Source of the DNA: Salisapilia sapeloensis
Lineage: Eukaryota; Oomycota; Peronosporomycetes; Peronosporales; Salisapiliaceae
DNA length: 64,000 bases
Reading direction: 5' to 3'
NCBI GenBank assembly: GCA_023334545.1
Contig: JAADVB010000043.1
Span: forward strand, 33,878 to 97,877
Made by a program: the position numbers and the translations under genes. Below, piece by piece: positions 21,704 through 31,654 of the stretch (position 1 is its first letter; every line of letters starts with the position of its first letter). The notes below the pieces were generated by a model. It ran no database searches, was not told the DNA's origin, and saw only the letters and a program-made list of their open reading frames with translations.

Positions 21704-24700
21704 ATGGTCGATGAAACGGGAGACGAGGAGGAGGTAATAGCATCTCCTCCTCGAGGACCAGCCAAACTGTCAAGCAAGTCAACAGCATCTTCTGGTTGTG
21801 GTGTGCTCTTTGCTCTATTACGGAAAAACTGGATTGTGAAAAAGCGCCATCCATACGCCACGCTCCTTGAGCTCACTGCACCTTTAATATGCATCCTATT
21901 GTTCTCAATCCTCAAAACTGTGAACAATCCAACCCACGTCCCGACCGGGTGGTCAAATACGCTTTCAGCCGATAGCAACTCAGTAGATGGTACGAGCTGG
22001 CCATTGAATCTACAAACGTCCATGAAGGAAATGGTTGACAATAAATTAAACACATTCGGGATCGTCGCTGATGAGCGGCCGAATTATTCCATGATAAATC
22101 CTAGTGACAACACCGCGTCGGGCATCGGCTCTCTCTCGGAAATTGCAAAGTCTCCGTATGCAATGATGTCCTTCCTATCAAGCTTAGAGATTCCGAATTT
22201 CTATTTTACAGAACCAACAATGACCGGATTGATGCTCAACATGGCACTCTCATCCGTGAAAGAAGCACAAAACTTAAATGGTATTAGCAATGAAGATTTA
22301 GTCATGTGCTTCGTGCAAACTGTGCTTTTCGGGCATACGCGCGTTCCATCTCAAGACGATGGCATTGGCAGAAACGATGATGTACCCAAGGAATGCCATG
22401 ATCGTGTCATACCGTACAAGATCGGTATCGCACCAGATACGCCGTACACTCGAAACTACTTTTCGAAGTTACTGGAAATGTGGTATCCCAGCATCCCATT
22501 GCTGCCTCTTGTATATGGTATTTCTCCTCTTTCCTCACCCTCTTTCGAGACCTCTCGCATCTTCTTTGCAAATGAAAGTGCGTTGGAAGACTACGTTACC
22601 AGTACAAGCTATGGGGAAGACATTTATCATCCACGACTCTATGCAGCACTCGTCTTTAATGACTTTCCAGACGGCACATCAGCTCCGATTGGGGACATCC
22701 AAGGACACCCGATATCGTATTCCATTCGTATGAACTCTTCATCAGAGGATGGTAGTGGTATGTACAAGGTACCTCGTACCCTAGATGTCATTTCGTTTGG
22801 TGAAAATCCGCTCCGTCGTTCGTTAAAACCAGGCCGACTTAGGAGCTACAGCATTACTGGATTCATGACGCTGCAGACAGCAGTTAGTCGATTTCTGAAC
22901 TGTATGCCAGATTGGGACCCCGCTACACAGTCAACGACTGGTTCTTGCCAAATATCAGAATCGACTTCCACTTCAGGTGCTACATTGGAGAATGGACAAG
23001 ACTTGGATACTAGACTTTTACAGCAGATCGAAAACGATACAGTGGTCCAGAGCGTTATTGGTGCAATGACTTCTTTGCAAAAGTTTATGAAGGTAGCAAA
23101 GGCTGCTGGTGTAATTGAAGACATTCCTGGGATGAAAATTTCATTCGTGGAGGCATCATTGGATATGAATCTCTCGATTGCTGACATGCCAGCACAATCC
23201 AAAGATCAACTACTTCAGTCATTTCGTCAAGCACCTCAGCCATACCATGGCGCTGGTATATTTGTAAGCCCTGTTGAAGCTTATGACGATGTTGCATTCT
23301 TTGGTCATCTTCTTACAGTCTTCCCACTTGGCTTTCTCGTATCCTACCTGTACGCATTAGCACGCATGATCGATGCATTTGTCTCGGAGAAGGAAACGCA
23401 TTCAAAGGACTTGCAGCGTATTATTGGAGCTCCAAATGCATATATCACATTCTCCTGGTTGATAACTTATACACCAATCATCCTGGCGGCATCACTTGTC
23501 CAAACCATGTTTTCGAAGCTACTTCTATTCACAAATTCGGACTTTGGACTCTTACTTGCCTTCCACGCGTCTTTCTACAGTTGCACTTGTGCGTTCTCGT
23601 ACTTCATCAGTGCTCTCTTCGAGCGCACGCGGACGGCGACAGTAGTAGGCTTGGCAGTGTACGTAATAACCTTTTTCATCTCCTTCTTTTATCAAGAAAC
23701 GACGGGGGAGATGATACGGACAGTATCTTGTGTCTTCCCTCCAATGTCACTCTTCCAGGCTGAGCTGATTCTCGCGTTATCGGAAGAAGTAAGCATGGGA
23801 ATGACGATACAGACAATGTCGAGCAAAGTATATAACTTCCGCTTTAGTTCGTCCATCTACATGCAAGTCTTCGACACTATCTTTTACTTCCTTCTAGCCA
23901 TCCTGGTAGATCACATCATGCATCATCGCACTGGGATTACCAGACATCTTCGACACATGTTGCTAGGAGCGAACCTAGAGACACGTCTAGCCAAATTTCA
24001 ATCTGCTACAATTCACACCAAGCAGGACAGCAAATTACAAAATGAAGAATTGGAAGCTGTACAACATACCAGCGTTAATTTGAGTCCTAATAATGAAACT
24101 CCTTTCATTGAGCCCTTGGATGCCAGTGACTTTAAGCAGCAGGAAGAGGACGGTCGAGCAGTTACGATATCCAACCTTCGGAAAGAATTTTCAGTTCCAG
24201 GTGGAAAGAAGGTCGCTGTGCAAGGATTGTGGTTGAATCTGTATGAAGGTCAGATCACGTGTCTACTAGGCCATAATGGTGCTGGGAAGACGACACTTTT
24301 GTCGATGCTGACAGGCGTGACTACACCGACCAGTGGAGACGCCAAAGTGAATGGCTATTCCGTCGCGAACGACATGGCAAATGTTCGTATATCCCTTGGC
24401 TACTGTCCTCAGCACAGTGTTCTGTATGGCGAACTGACAGTTGAAGAGCATTTGACGTTTTATGCTCGCATTAAAAAGATCCCGGAGGAGAACAACGTAG
24501 CAAAGGAGGCTATCGAAACGAAAATGAAGGAAGTAGGTTTGATGGAAAAGCGCAATGTAGCTGCGTCTGCGCTGTCTGGAGGCATGCAAAGACGTTTGTC
24601 ACTTGCCATTGCACTACTCGGCGATAGTCGAGTCGTAATATTGGATGAGCCGACGTCAGGCATGGATCCGTACACAAGGCGCTCGATTTGGCCAATGATC

Positions 24701-27700
24701 CGATCAAGCCGCCGTGGTAGAGTCATCATTTTAACGACGCACTTTATGGATGAAGCTGAAGTTCTAGGTGACCGCATTGCTATTCTAGCAGAAGGTGAAC
24801 TCAAGTGTGCAGGATCTGTATTCTTTCTGAAAAAGTGTTTCGATGCTGGTTACCGTCTTTCGTTCGTCCAAAGCAGCGAATCAGTCGGATCAAATGCCGA
24901 CATGCTACGGGATCTTGTCCTGACTCACGTCGAAGGATCCAAGCTCATGACTTGTGTTGGCACTGAAGTTTCTTTCCATTTGCCATTCGACGCCACTCAT
25001 TCATTTGCTCATTTGTTTCAAGAAATTGAAAAGCGACAAACGGAGTTAGGCATCCTGTCGTTTGCCATCTCGGTCACGACGCTAGAAGAGATCTTTGTGA
25101 AAGTTGCGAGCGGTAATGCAAGTGTTGACGGAATGGCAGAAGAGTGGGATGAAAAAGAGAAGATCAATTCAGATGATGGACCACGTGATGGCTTGGATAT
25201 GTCTTCTCCCGACACTACACTTAAAAATGACCGTCACATGCCGAGTATAAAACTATGCAGGTTTACTACTCAACTACACGCTTTGATCCTCAAACGGATT
25301 CGATACGCACGAAGAGATTTGAGAATGTTTCTATTTGGCATGTTCCTACCAACTATTGTTATGGTAGTTGGTGTCTGTGCGCTCAATATGAACATTTTGA
25401 CCAAGAACGATGTCAAACTACCGATGGCGATTGGAGACCAGTTTCAATTGGAGGCTCGTGAGTCTATTCCTTTTGCTTGTACTGGTAACAGTGGCATGGA
25501 TGGCTGGTGTGAAAGTCTATTCGAACCGGCCTACTTTCATGGTGGCGATCCAGAGAGAGTGGAGATGCCATCAAAGGTATATAGCGGGTATAAAGACCCT
25601 TCTGTCTTTGGAGTAAACATCATGGACTATTCTATGCCGATAAACGATACGCTGGGGTATTGTGTTCGCTTTGGTGAGCTGTTTTTAGATCGAAGCCTCG
25701 GCATCGAGCCGTCTGAAGACGATGTTGCTGCGAAGTATGGACAACAAGCGGGGTTCTTGGTCTATGGATCTGCGAACGAACGCATTTTATCGTATAACAT
25801 GATCGTAAACACATCAGAGGATCATACAGCACCTTCTTACAAGGCAGTGATGGATCAGTCCATTCACCGGTTCTTACTTTCCCGAGCTTCCCCGACGAAT
25901 GCTATTCAGAGTAACGTGACGGTGAAAGTTGCGAGCTATCCATTCCCACTGACATTTAAAGCCCGGAGCGCTTTTAACTCTATTGTCATTCTACCCATGG
26001 TCCTTCTAACCGTTACATCCTTCACGCTAGTCACTGGTGCGCTGATGCCTTTCATAGTCAAGGAAAAGTATCATGAGCAGAATGCAAAGCATTTACAGCT
26101 ACTATCTGGAATGCATTTGACAGCCTATTGGTTAGCAAATTGGGTCGTGGACTTTGTCATCTACCTCTTCCCCATGGCAGCTGCGCTCATTACGCTGCGC
26201 GTATCTAACATCACAAAGAGCATGATGACACCTCGTCTTGATGAAGACGTGTGCAGTGGATGCACCGAAAACGTCCCGTCAGCAGTGATGGTGCTCATGC
26301 TATTGTTTGGTGCAGCCGTCGTCCCATGGACGTACGTTCTCTCTCAGTATATGAAAGATCCTGGACCTACGTTCATCTATACTTCCATTGTCGCCGTCCT
26401 CGCCAGTATCCTTCCACTAAGCGTAGCATTCGTCATGGGTTTATTCGATTCCACCAAAGCTATTGGCGATGTGTTGGTCATGGTATATCGTTTATCCCCT
26501 CTTTTTGCATTCGGCAATGGACTGATCAATCTCGTCTTGGCGGATATCACGGCGATATTCGGAATAACCTTTACGACTAAGAATGCTTTCTCTCTTGAGA
26601 TTGCAGGTACGGATATGCTTTATCTTGGACTGGAAGCGCCGATCTACTTTGCAATGACAATCTACATGGACAAAGTAAATCTGAAAGAAATTCCGTCAAT
26701 TCAAGAATGGATTCTTTCGTTCATCAGGTTACCATTGAAACCAACAGAGGTCATGAAAGCGAGTGCTCTCACCAGCTTGGAAAAAAGTGAATTGCCGGAT
26801 GATTTAGATGTGGCAATCGAGGCGAATCGAGTATATCAGTCGAGTGCTCAGATTGTCATTGGCAATGGCGAGACGAAGGATGACATTGTCCAGTTTCAAA
26901 GCTTACGGAAGGTGTATCCGAGTGGAAAAGAGGCCGTGAAAGGACTATCATTCGGTCTTAAAAAAGGAGAGTGCTTTGGCTTCCTTGGTACTAACGGTGC
27001 TGGCAAGACGACAACAATGAAGATGCTAACGGGCGACTTACTTCCGACGTCTGGTACCGCGTTGCTTGCAGGTCGAGACATCATCTCTGAGCGTAGAAAA
27101 GTGAGGCAACAGATCGGTTACTGCCCACAGTTTGATGCCCACTTGGACTTGTTGACCGTGCTTGAGCACTTGCACTTGTACAGCAGTCTCAAAGGCTTAC
27201 GTGGTGACTTCCATCAGCAAGAAGTAGATCGCGTTCTTCATAAACTAGGTCTTCAATCCTTTGCAAACAAACTCGCAGGTAGCTTGAGTGGTGGCAACAA
27301 GCGCAAGCTGTCCGTGGCGATTGCCATGCTAGGTGAACCACCAATGCTATTTCTGGACGAACCATCGACCGGCGTGGATCCATTCTCCCGTCGATTCTTG
27401 TGGGACGTCATTTTGGACGTTTCGACAAGGTCAAAGCGCTCGACTGTCATGCTCACGACGCACTCAATGGAAGAATGCGAAGCTGTATGCGGTCGTGTGG
27501 GTATTATGACTGGCGGTCGATTGCGGTGCTTTGGAAGTATTCCCCATCTAAAACACCGATTTGGACGAGGTTTGCTCTTGGAGTGCAAATTCGATCTACC
27601 ATCGTCACGAGACATCTCAGCTCTGGTCGGTAAAGTCCAGTTGTTTATCAGCGAAGAGAGCTGGACACACGTGTCGTGTTTAACATTGTCTCATGTATGC

Positions 27701-28201
27701 CTCTTCTTGGGCAAAGAAGAGAGAGCAGCATGGATATTGGAGCCTGGTTTGCACCACGCAACAGGCTCTGTCGTTCGAGATCAGATGGAACGAAATGGAG
27801 ATGTACTTGACTTGGAGCAATTCTGCCGCTGGTGGCTCCTAGAAGACCGTATTGAAAACCTTTCCCAGTTTCTAAAAACCTGTCAAGGTGGTGTCCCGAC
27901 CGAGATCAAGTTACTCGATCGACAGTCTGACTTTTGTCGATGGCAAATGTCTCCGATGGATGGAGAAAGCACGGATGTGAAAGTGGATGAGGGTCGACCT
28001 GGAGACGGTAGCATCAGTCCGAAGCTCATAACGACAAGTGCGTGTCGGAAATTACAGATTTCCACCGTGTTTGAATCTCTGGATGCTGCCAAGGTGGATC
28101 TCGGATTGAAAGAATACTGCTTATCTCACACGACGTTGGAGCAGATTTTCCAGTCCTTGGCGAGTAGCATGGACAGTAGCACGCAAGACCAGACGGTATA
28201 A
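21704..28201 (+). CDS. Full-size ABCA-subfamily ABC transporter
   Basis: One uninterrupted 2165-residue frame. ABCA proteins move lipids across membranes. Seen: TM1 near 45-65, a large extracellular loop to about 530, five or six TM segments (about 530-740), NBD1 (Walker A GHNGAGKTT at about 856, signature LSGGM at about 955, Walker B VILDEPTSGMDP, H-loop TTHFMDEAE), a second TM1 plus loop from about 1195, TM segments (about 1420-1650), then NBD2 (Walker A GTNGAGKTTT at about 1760, LSGGNKRK at about 1859, LFLDEPSTGVDP, TTHSMEECEAV). Both NBDs look intact and active. The stretch after NBD2 (about 1960-2130) is longer than usual and reads through Trp/Leu-rich helices before the closing LSHTTLEQIFQSLA block. 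The stop lies 84 bp from the convergent FAHD1 stop. Confidence 0.95.
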   Translation: MVDETGDEEEVIASPPRGPAKLSSKSTASSGCGVLFALLRKNWIVKKRHPYATLLELTAPLICILLFSILKTVNNPTHVPTGWSNTLSADSNSVDGTSWPLNLQTSMKEMVDNKLNTFGIVADERPNYSMINPSDNTASGIGSLSEIAKSPYAMMSFLSSLEIPNFYFTEPTMTGLMLNMALSSVKEAQNLNGISNEDLVMCFVQTVLFGHTRVPSQDDGIGRNDDVPKECHDRVIPYKIGIAPDTPYTRNYFSKLLEMWYPSIPLLPLVYGISPLSSPSFETSRIFFANESALEDYVTSTSYGEDIYHPRLYAALVFNDFPDGTSAPIGDIQGHPISYSIRMNSSSEDGSGMYKVPRTLDVISFGENPLRRSLKPGRLRSYSITGFMTLQTAVSRFLNCMPDWDPATQSTTGSCQISESTSTSGATLENGQDLDTRLLQQIENDTVVQSVIGAMTSLQKFMKVAKAAGVIEDIPGMKISFVEASLDMNLSIADMPAQSKDQLLQSFRQAPQPYHGAGIFVSPVEAYDDVAFFGHLLTVFPLGFLVSYLYALARMIDAFVSEKETHSKDLQRIIGAPNAYITFSWLITYTPIILAASLVQTMFSKLLLFTNSDFGLLLAFHASFYSCTCAFSYFISALFERTRTATVVGLAVYVITFFISFFYQETTGEMIRTVSCVFPPMSLFQAELILALSEEVSMGMTIQTMSSKVYNFRFSSSIYMQVFDTIFYFLLAILVDHIMHHRTGITRHLRHMLLGANLETRLAKFQSATIHTKQDSKLQNEELEAVQHTSVNLSPNNETPFIEPLDASDFKQQEEDGRAVTISNLRKEFSVPGGKKVAVQGLWLNLYEGQITCLLGHNGAGKTTLLSMLTGVTTPTSGDAKVNGYSVANDMANVRISLGYCPQHSVLYGELTVEEHLTFYARIKKIPEENNVAKEAIETKMKEVGLMEKRNVAASALSGGMQRRLSLAIALLGDSRVVILDEPTSGMDPYTRRSIWPMIRSSRRGRVIILTTHFMDEAEVLGDRIAILAEGELKCAGSVFFLKKCFDAGYRLSFVQSSESVGSNADMLRDLVLTHVEGSKLMTCVGTEVSFHLPFDATHSFAHLFQEIEKRQTELGILSFAISVTTLEEIFVKVASGNASVDGMAEEWDEKEKINSDDGPRDGLDMSSPDTTLKNDRHMPSIKLCRFTTQLHALILKRIRYARRDLRMFLFGMFLPTIVMVVGVCALNMNILTKNDVKLPMAIGDQFQLEARESIPFACTGNSGMDGWCESLFEPAYFHGGDPERVEMPSKVYSGYKDPSVFGVNIMDYSMPINDTLGYCVRFGELFLDRSLGIEPSEDDVAAKYGQQAGFLVYGSANERILSYNMIVNTSEDHTAPSYKAVMDQSIHRFLLSRASPTNAIQSNVTVKVASYPFPLTFKARSAFNSIVILPMVLLTVTSFTLVTGALMPFIVKEKYHEQNAKHLQLLSGMHLTAYWLANWVVDFVIYLFPMAAALITLRVSNITKSMMTPRLDEDVCSGCTENVPSAVMVLMLLFGAAVVPWTYVLSQYMKDPGPTFIYTSIVAVLASILPLSVAFVMGLFDSTKAIGDVLVMVYRLSPLFAFGNGLINLVLADITAIFGITFTTKNAFSLEIAGTDMLYLGLEAPIYFAMTIYMDKVNLKEIPSIQEWILSFIRLPLKPTEVMKASALTSLEKSELPDDLDVAIEANRVYQSSAQIVIGNGETKDDIVQFQSLRKVYPSGKEAVKGLSFGLKKGECFGFLGTNGAGKTTTMKMLTGDLLPTSGTALLAGRDIISERRKVRQQIGYCPQFDAHLDLLTVLEHLHLYSSLKGLRGDFHQQEVDRVLHKLGLQSFANKLAGSLSGGNKRKLSVAIAMLGEPPMLFLDEPSTGVDPFSRRFLWDVILDVSTRSKRSTVMLTTHSMEECEAVCGRVGIMTGGRLRCFGSIPHLKHRFGRGLLLECKFDLPSSRDISALVGKVQLFISEESWTHVSCLTLSHVCLFLGKEERAAWILEPGLHHATGSVVRDQMERNGDVLDLEQFCRWWLLEDRIENLSQFLKTCQGGVPTEIKLLDRQSDFCRWQMSPMDGESTDVKVDEGRPGDGSISPKLITTSACRKLQISTVFESLDAAKVDLGLKEYCLSHTTLEQIFQSLASSMDSSTQDQTV

Positions 28202-28285
28202 CATTTACTTTTACAATAGCTTACAGATATGAAAGAGACGCATATCAATAGAATAGCACTTCTATTGCATTACGTTGTGCCACAG

Positions 28286-28945
28286 TTACTTGTAGACGCG
28301 TGTTTGCACATCGAATTGGATATCGATGACGTCTTGAATGCCTGCCGATAGTTTCGAGTTGGGGAACACTGGACCGACACCTGCTGGCGTCCCAGTGATG
28401 ATCACATCACCTTCCTCCAACGTCATAATCTTGCTCAGATAAGAGATCAAGAATGGGATCTTGTGCACCATATCACTTGTGTTGCCATTTTGACGCAATT
28501 CGTCATCGACTTTCAACCACAAGTTAAGGTTGTGTGGGTCCTCTATCTTGTCCTTGGAGATCATGTCGCTGATCGGAGTGAACGTGTCGTATCCCTTAGC
28601 ATGTGCCCACGGCAAACCACCTTGTTTCGCCTTCGCTTGGATATCTCGAGCCGTCATGTCGATTGCAAGCACATACCCAGCGACGAGATCCATACTATCC
28701 TTCTCACTCACATCCTTTGACGTTTCACTGATCACCACACCGAGCTCAACTTCATGATGCACTTCACCGATCCCAGGCGGTAGAAGTACACATCCATTAT
28801 TCTTGACATAGCTCGAGGTCGGCTTCAAAAAGAACACGGGGTCCTTCGGAGCAGCCTTTGCACCCATCTCCTTGGCGTGTGCCTCATAATTTTTGCCAAT
28901 AGCCAGCACCTTCTTGCCAACGTCAAGCAACTTGCTCCCGCTCAT
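28286..28945 (-). CDS. FAHD1: FAHD1-type acylpyruvase / oxaloacetate decarboxylase
   Basis: 219 residues from the first in-frame ATG at 28945, close to the usual FAHD1 length. The family hydrolyses acylpyruvates and decarboxylates oxaloacetate, usually in mitochondria. Seen: VLAIGKNYEAHAKEMG, PVFFLKPTSSYV, metal-site motif GEVHHEVELGVVI, VAGYVLAIDMTARDIQ, GLPWAHAKGYDTFTPIS, LWLKVDDELRQ, the LEEGDVIITGTPAGVGP loop, and a short C-terminus. The open frame continues upstream to 29014 without an ATG, so that part is likely 5' UTR. No strong mitochondrial presequence is seen from this start. Confidence 0.93.
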   Translation of the reverse strand: MSGSKLLDVGKKVLAIGKNYEAHAKEMGAKAAPKDPVFFLKPTSSYVKNNGCVLLPPGIGEVHHEVELGVVISETSKDVSEKDSMDLVAGYVLAIDMTARDIQAKAKQGGLPWAHAKGYDTFTPISDMISKDKIEDPHNLNLWLKVDDELRQNGNTSDMVHKIPFLISYLSKIMTLEEGDVIITGTPAGVGPVFPNSKLSAGIQDVIDIQFDVQTRVYK

Positions 28946-29147
28946 CTTGTCGTCTCCCTGTCGTACGCCACTAGGACGCGTCTCTGTGTGTCCATCTGTC
29001 GAGGAATTAACCAATCAATGACGTCGTGCTTGAAGTTCCTTATGACTTAACTTGAGTATGGAATCAATAACTTTTTTGTTACCTATCACCTGCCACTTTT
29101 CTCACGAGTGTTCTGGAGCTGATTCGACTACTTGCACTAGACGCACG

Positions 29148-30656
29148 ATGCCGCTCGGGGATAAATTAGGCAAGCCCTTTGGTCTTCTTAGTAAACTAGG
29201 GAAGAAGAACAAGGAGGACGAGACGTCCGATGCGAATCGACACTCGTCCAGCCATCATGCGAGCCGGTACTCGTCTCACGCCAGTTCAGCGTCCCGACAT
29301 CGGTCCCACGGGACGCAACAAGCCTACTATCCGTCGGTCACGTACGAAAGAATTACGCCTGGGTCGAATGACTCGCGTCCCCCTCCAGCACCAAAAGCGC
29401 CGTCCCCGGCGGAAGTAACGGTACGTTACGAGTCTCAGCAAGCGCAAGCTTTTCCGACCTCTTCCTTCCCTCATGCCAACGACAGTCATTCGAACCACTC
29501 TTCCCCGAACGTTTTCCCAAGTCCACAACAAGTATATTACGGGAATAATGCGTCGCCTATGGATCCCATGGCCCAGCAGAGTCAGTCCAAGTTGCCTCCC
29601 GTCGCCGAAACACCTCTGCGTCGTCATATGGACTCGCCGGACTACACCAACCTCCGTCGACGACAGGACGGACAGTTCCCTTCGCCATCCACAGACTCGT
29701 CCCACTCGTCGTTGCGATCACCCAACTTTCCTACCCCCAATGGCGCTGTCGATACTCGGAATAGCGGTCTCGAGAACCGGAATGGAGGTACGCCTGGCTA
29801 CCATTCCGACGGGTCGACGCCATTTTCCGTCGTAATGGAAGAATGGATGAGTCAGCTACGGACGCCGACACCAGATGTGACGCTGCTGCCGTCTCCCTTT
29901 GACTTTAACAAGGACACACCGACACCATTGGATCGAGCAGACGACATTCGACGCATCCAAGAAGCTCTGATGCCAACGCCAGAAGACCGGAATAGACAGC
30001 CGCCGCCGAATTTGAAGACACCGCCACCGAACGGACGCCCACTAGTCGATGACATCGCGTCCTTGTGTCACGACCTTCTCTCTCAGAACATTACGCAGCC
30101 GCAAGCGAATTACGGACGTAATTTTGCCGATATTAAGCGAGAACTAGCCCCTCCATCTCCATCCGTGAGTGATACCAGTAGCTCCAATATGTCCTTCCCT
30201 CGGTCTGGTAAAGGCAAGCGACGGAAGATGTGCACGGCTGAAGGCTGCACGAACCTGTCTCGATCGAGAGGACTTTGTAAAGCTCATGGCGGCGGAAGAA
30301 GATGCAGCGTTGACGGGTGCACGCGTGCAAGTCAAAGCGGGAGTTTGTGCATTACCCACGGTGGAGGCAAGCGCTGCACGGTGCCCGGATGCGAGAAAGC
30401 TGCGCAGTCACGAGGGATGTGCAAGGCGCATGGCGGTGGCGTCCGATGCCGCGTGGAAGGATGCACGAAGAGCTCTCAGGGCGACGGTTTCTGCCGTACG
30501 CACGGTGGTGGCCGTCGCTGTGGCCACCCGAGCGGGTGCACCAAGTGGGCGCAGCGCAATGGCATGTGCATGGCCCATAGTGAAGGCAAGTATGGGAATA
30601 GCTACCGTGGTCGCCTGCATCGGATGCAAGGGTCGGTAAAGCAAGAAGAGAGTTAA
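29148..30656 (+). CDS. HGGG-type zinc-finger repeat protein, long paralogue
   Basis: 502 residues from ATG 29148 (MPLGDKLGKPFG); another in-frame ATG at 29058 would add 30 residues. Residues 1-350 are Ser/Pro/His-rich and disordered-looking. From about 362 there are five tandem units of about 24 residues with the pattern C-x4-C-x10-C-x3-H-GGG (for example CTAEGCTNLSRSRGLCKAH); the fifth is C-x5-C and carries KWAQRNGMC. This repeat family is known from oomycetes and from the N-terminal part of plant WRKY19-like proteins; a zinc-binding nuclear role is assumed. The last 30 residues are basic. Head-to-head with FAHD1 and followed by a shorter paralogue on the same strand. Confidence 0.9.
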   Translation: MPLGDKLGKPFGLLSKLGKKNKEDETSDANRHSSSHHASRYSSHASSASRHRSHGTQQAYYPSVTYERITPGSNDSRPPPAPKAPSPAEVTVRYESQQAQAFPTSSFPHANDSHSNHSSPNVFPSPQQVYYGNNASPMDPMAQQSQSKLPPVAETPLRRHMDSPDYTNLRRRQDGQFPSPSTDSSHSSLRSPNFPTPNGAVDTRNSGLENRNGGTPGYHSDGSTPFSVVMEEWMSQLRTPTPDVTLLPSPFDFNKDTPTPLDRADDIRRIQEALMPTPEDRNRQPPPNLKTPPPNGRPLVDDIASLCHDLLSQNITQPQANYGRNFADIKRELAPPSPSVSDTSSSNMSFPRSGKGKRRKMCTAEGCTNLSRSRGLCKAHGGGRRCSVDGCTRASQSGSLCITHGGGKRCTVPGCEKAAQSRGMCKAHGGGVRCRVEGCTKSSQGDGFCRTHGGGRRCGHPSGCTKWAQRNGMCMAHSEGKYGNSYRGRLHRMQGSVKQEES

Positions 30657-30701
30657 TGTAGTGGTAGTATATTTTTGTTGCATGCACAAATCGCTCGGTA
30701 G

Positions 30702-31506
30702 ATGAATGTCTTGTCGGAAGGAAATGCGGAAATGGACCAAGTTCAATCGGATTGTCTTGGTATCGCCAAAGTGTTAGAAACAGAATATTTTTCTCTCCTT
30801 TTTCTAGTTTTTTAATTTCCAATAAACAGACACCATTTTCGGATTTTCGCCACCTCGAGTGCTTAAGGAAACTCGAGCTCGGTACTTGAGTGCTCTGGAC
30901 GACGTTTCTGCAATGGAGATTGCTTCAGATACGGAGTCGGACAGTTCGCCGAATAAACAGACTGTTAATGTGCTTGAACTCGTGGACACACCGACGATTC
31001 AAGTCCAGGAACTTGCGAAACAAGAGGAGTCTAAACCGTCCGTACTGGATGCTCGGCGGCGACCACAAATTCCCCGAAAGTTGTGCACGATAGAAGGCTG
31101 CACCAGCCAGTCTCGGTCACGAGGATTGTGCAAAACACACGGTGGTGGACGGAGATGCAAGTATGAAGGTTGTACGCGTGCCAGCCAAAGTGGAGACTTG
31201 TGCATTAGTCATGGAGGTGGGAAACGGTGCTCTGTGGACGGATGTGACAAAGCAGCTCAGTCCAGAGGTGTTTGCAAAGCTCATGGCGGAGGCTCCCGAT
31301 GTCGGGCGGACAATTGCAACAAGAGTGCCCAGGGCGATGGGTTATGCCGGCAGCATGGAGGCGGAAAGCGATGTGCTCACCCTAGTCAGTGCAAGAATTG
31401 GGCACAACGGAACGGCTTGTGCTTGACACACAACGATGCGAAATTGACGGAAAGGCAACGGCGGAGGATGGAGGAGGAGCAGACGACAGAGTCGACGATC
31501 GTTTGA
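30702..31506 (+). CDS. HGGG-type zinc-finger repeat protein, short paralogue
   Basis: Proposed exons 30702-30759 and 30830-31506 give 244 residues in phase. The second exon alone is certain. The first rests on an ATG 46 bp after the previous stop, a GTATCG donor and an AAACAG acceptor; without it the first in-frame ATG is 30913. Five C-x4-C-x10-C-x3-H units begin at about residue 105 and correspond one-to-one with those of the upstream paralogue, including QSGDLCISHGGGKRC in unit 2 and NWAQRNGLC in unit 5. The acidic N-terminal part (SDTESDSSPNK) replaces the long Ser/Pro region of the paralogue. This is a tandem gene duplication with divergence outside the fingers. Confidence 0.85.
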
Positions 31507-31654
31507 GCGGCAGAGCGGTGCCATGTTTTTATTCGTTTTCTTTACATCTCGGTCCATCTAGTGACAGTCGTGTCTATGAAATACAAGAGATGCTTGACAG
31601 GTTTCTTTGGTATATATATATATTCCAGCAGAGAATGATAAACGTAGCTAGCTT

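Noticed and set aside
29286..30822. Long minus-strand frames opposite the zinc-finger gene
   Set aside because: They are antisense to GC-rich Ser/Pro and Cys/His repeats, which create open frames on the other strand by codon bias.
31611..31622. Short TA microsatellite
   Set aside because: Six TA units only, in a 3' UTR; common and not informative.
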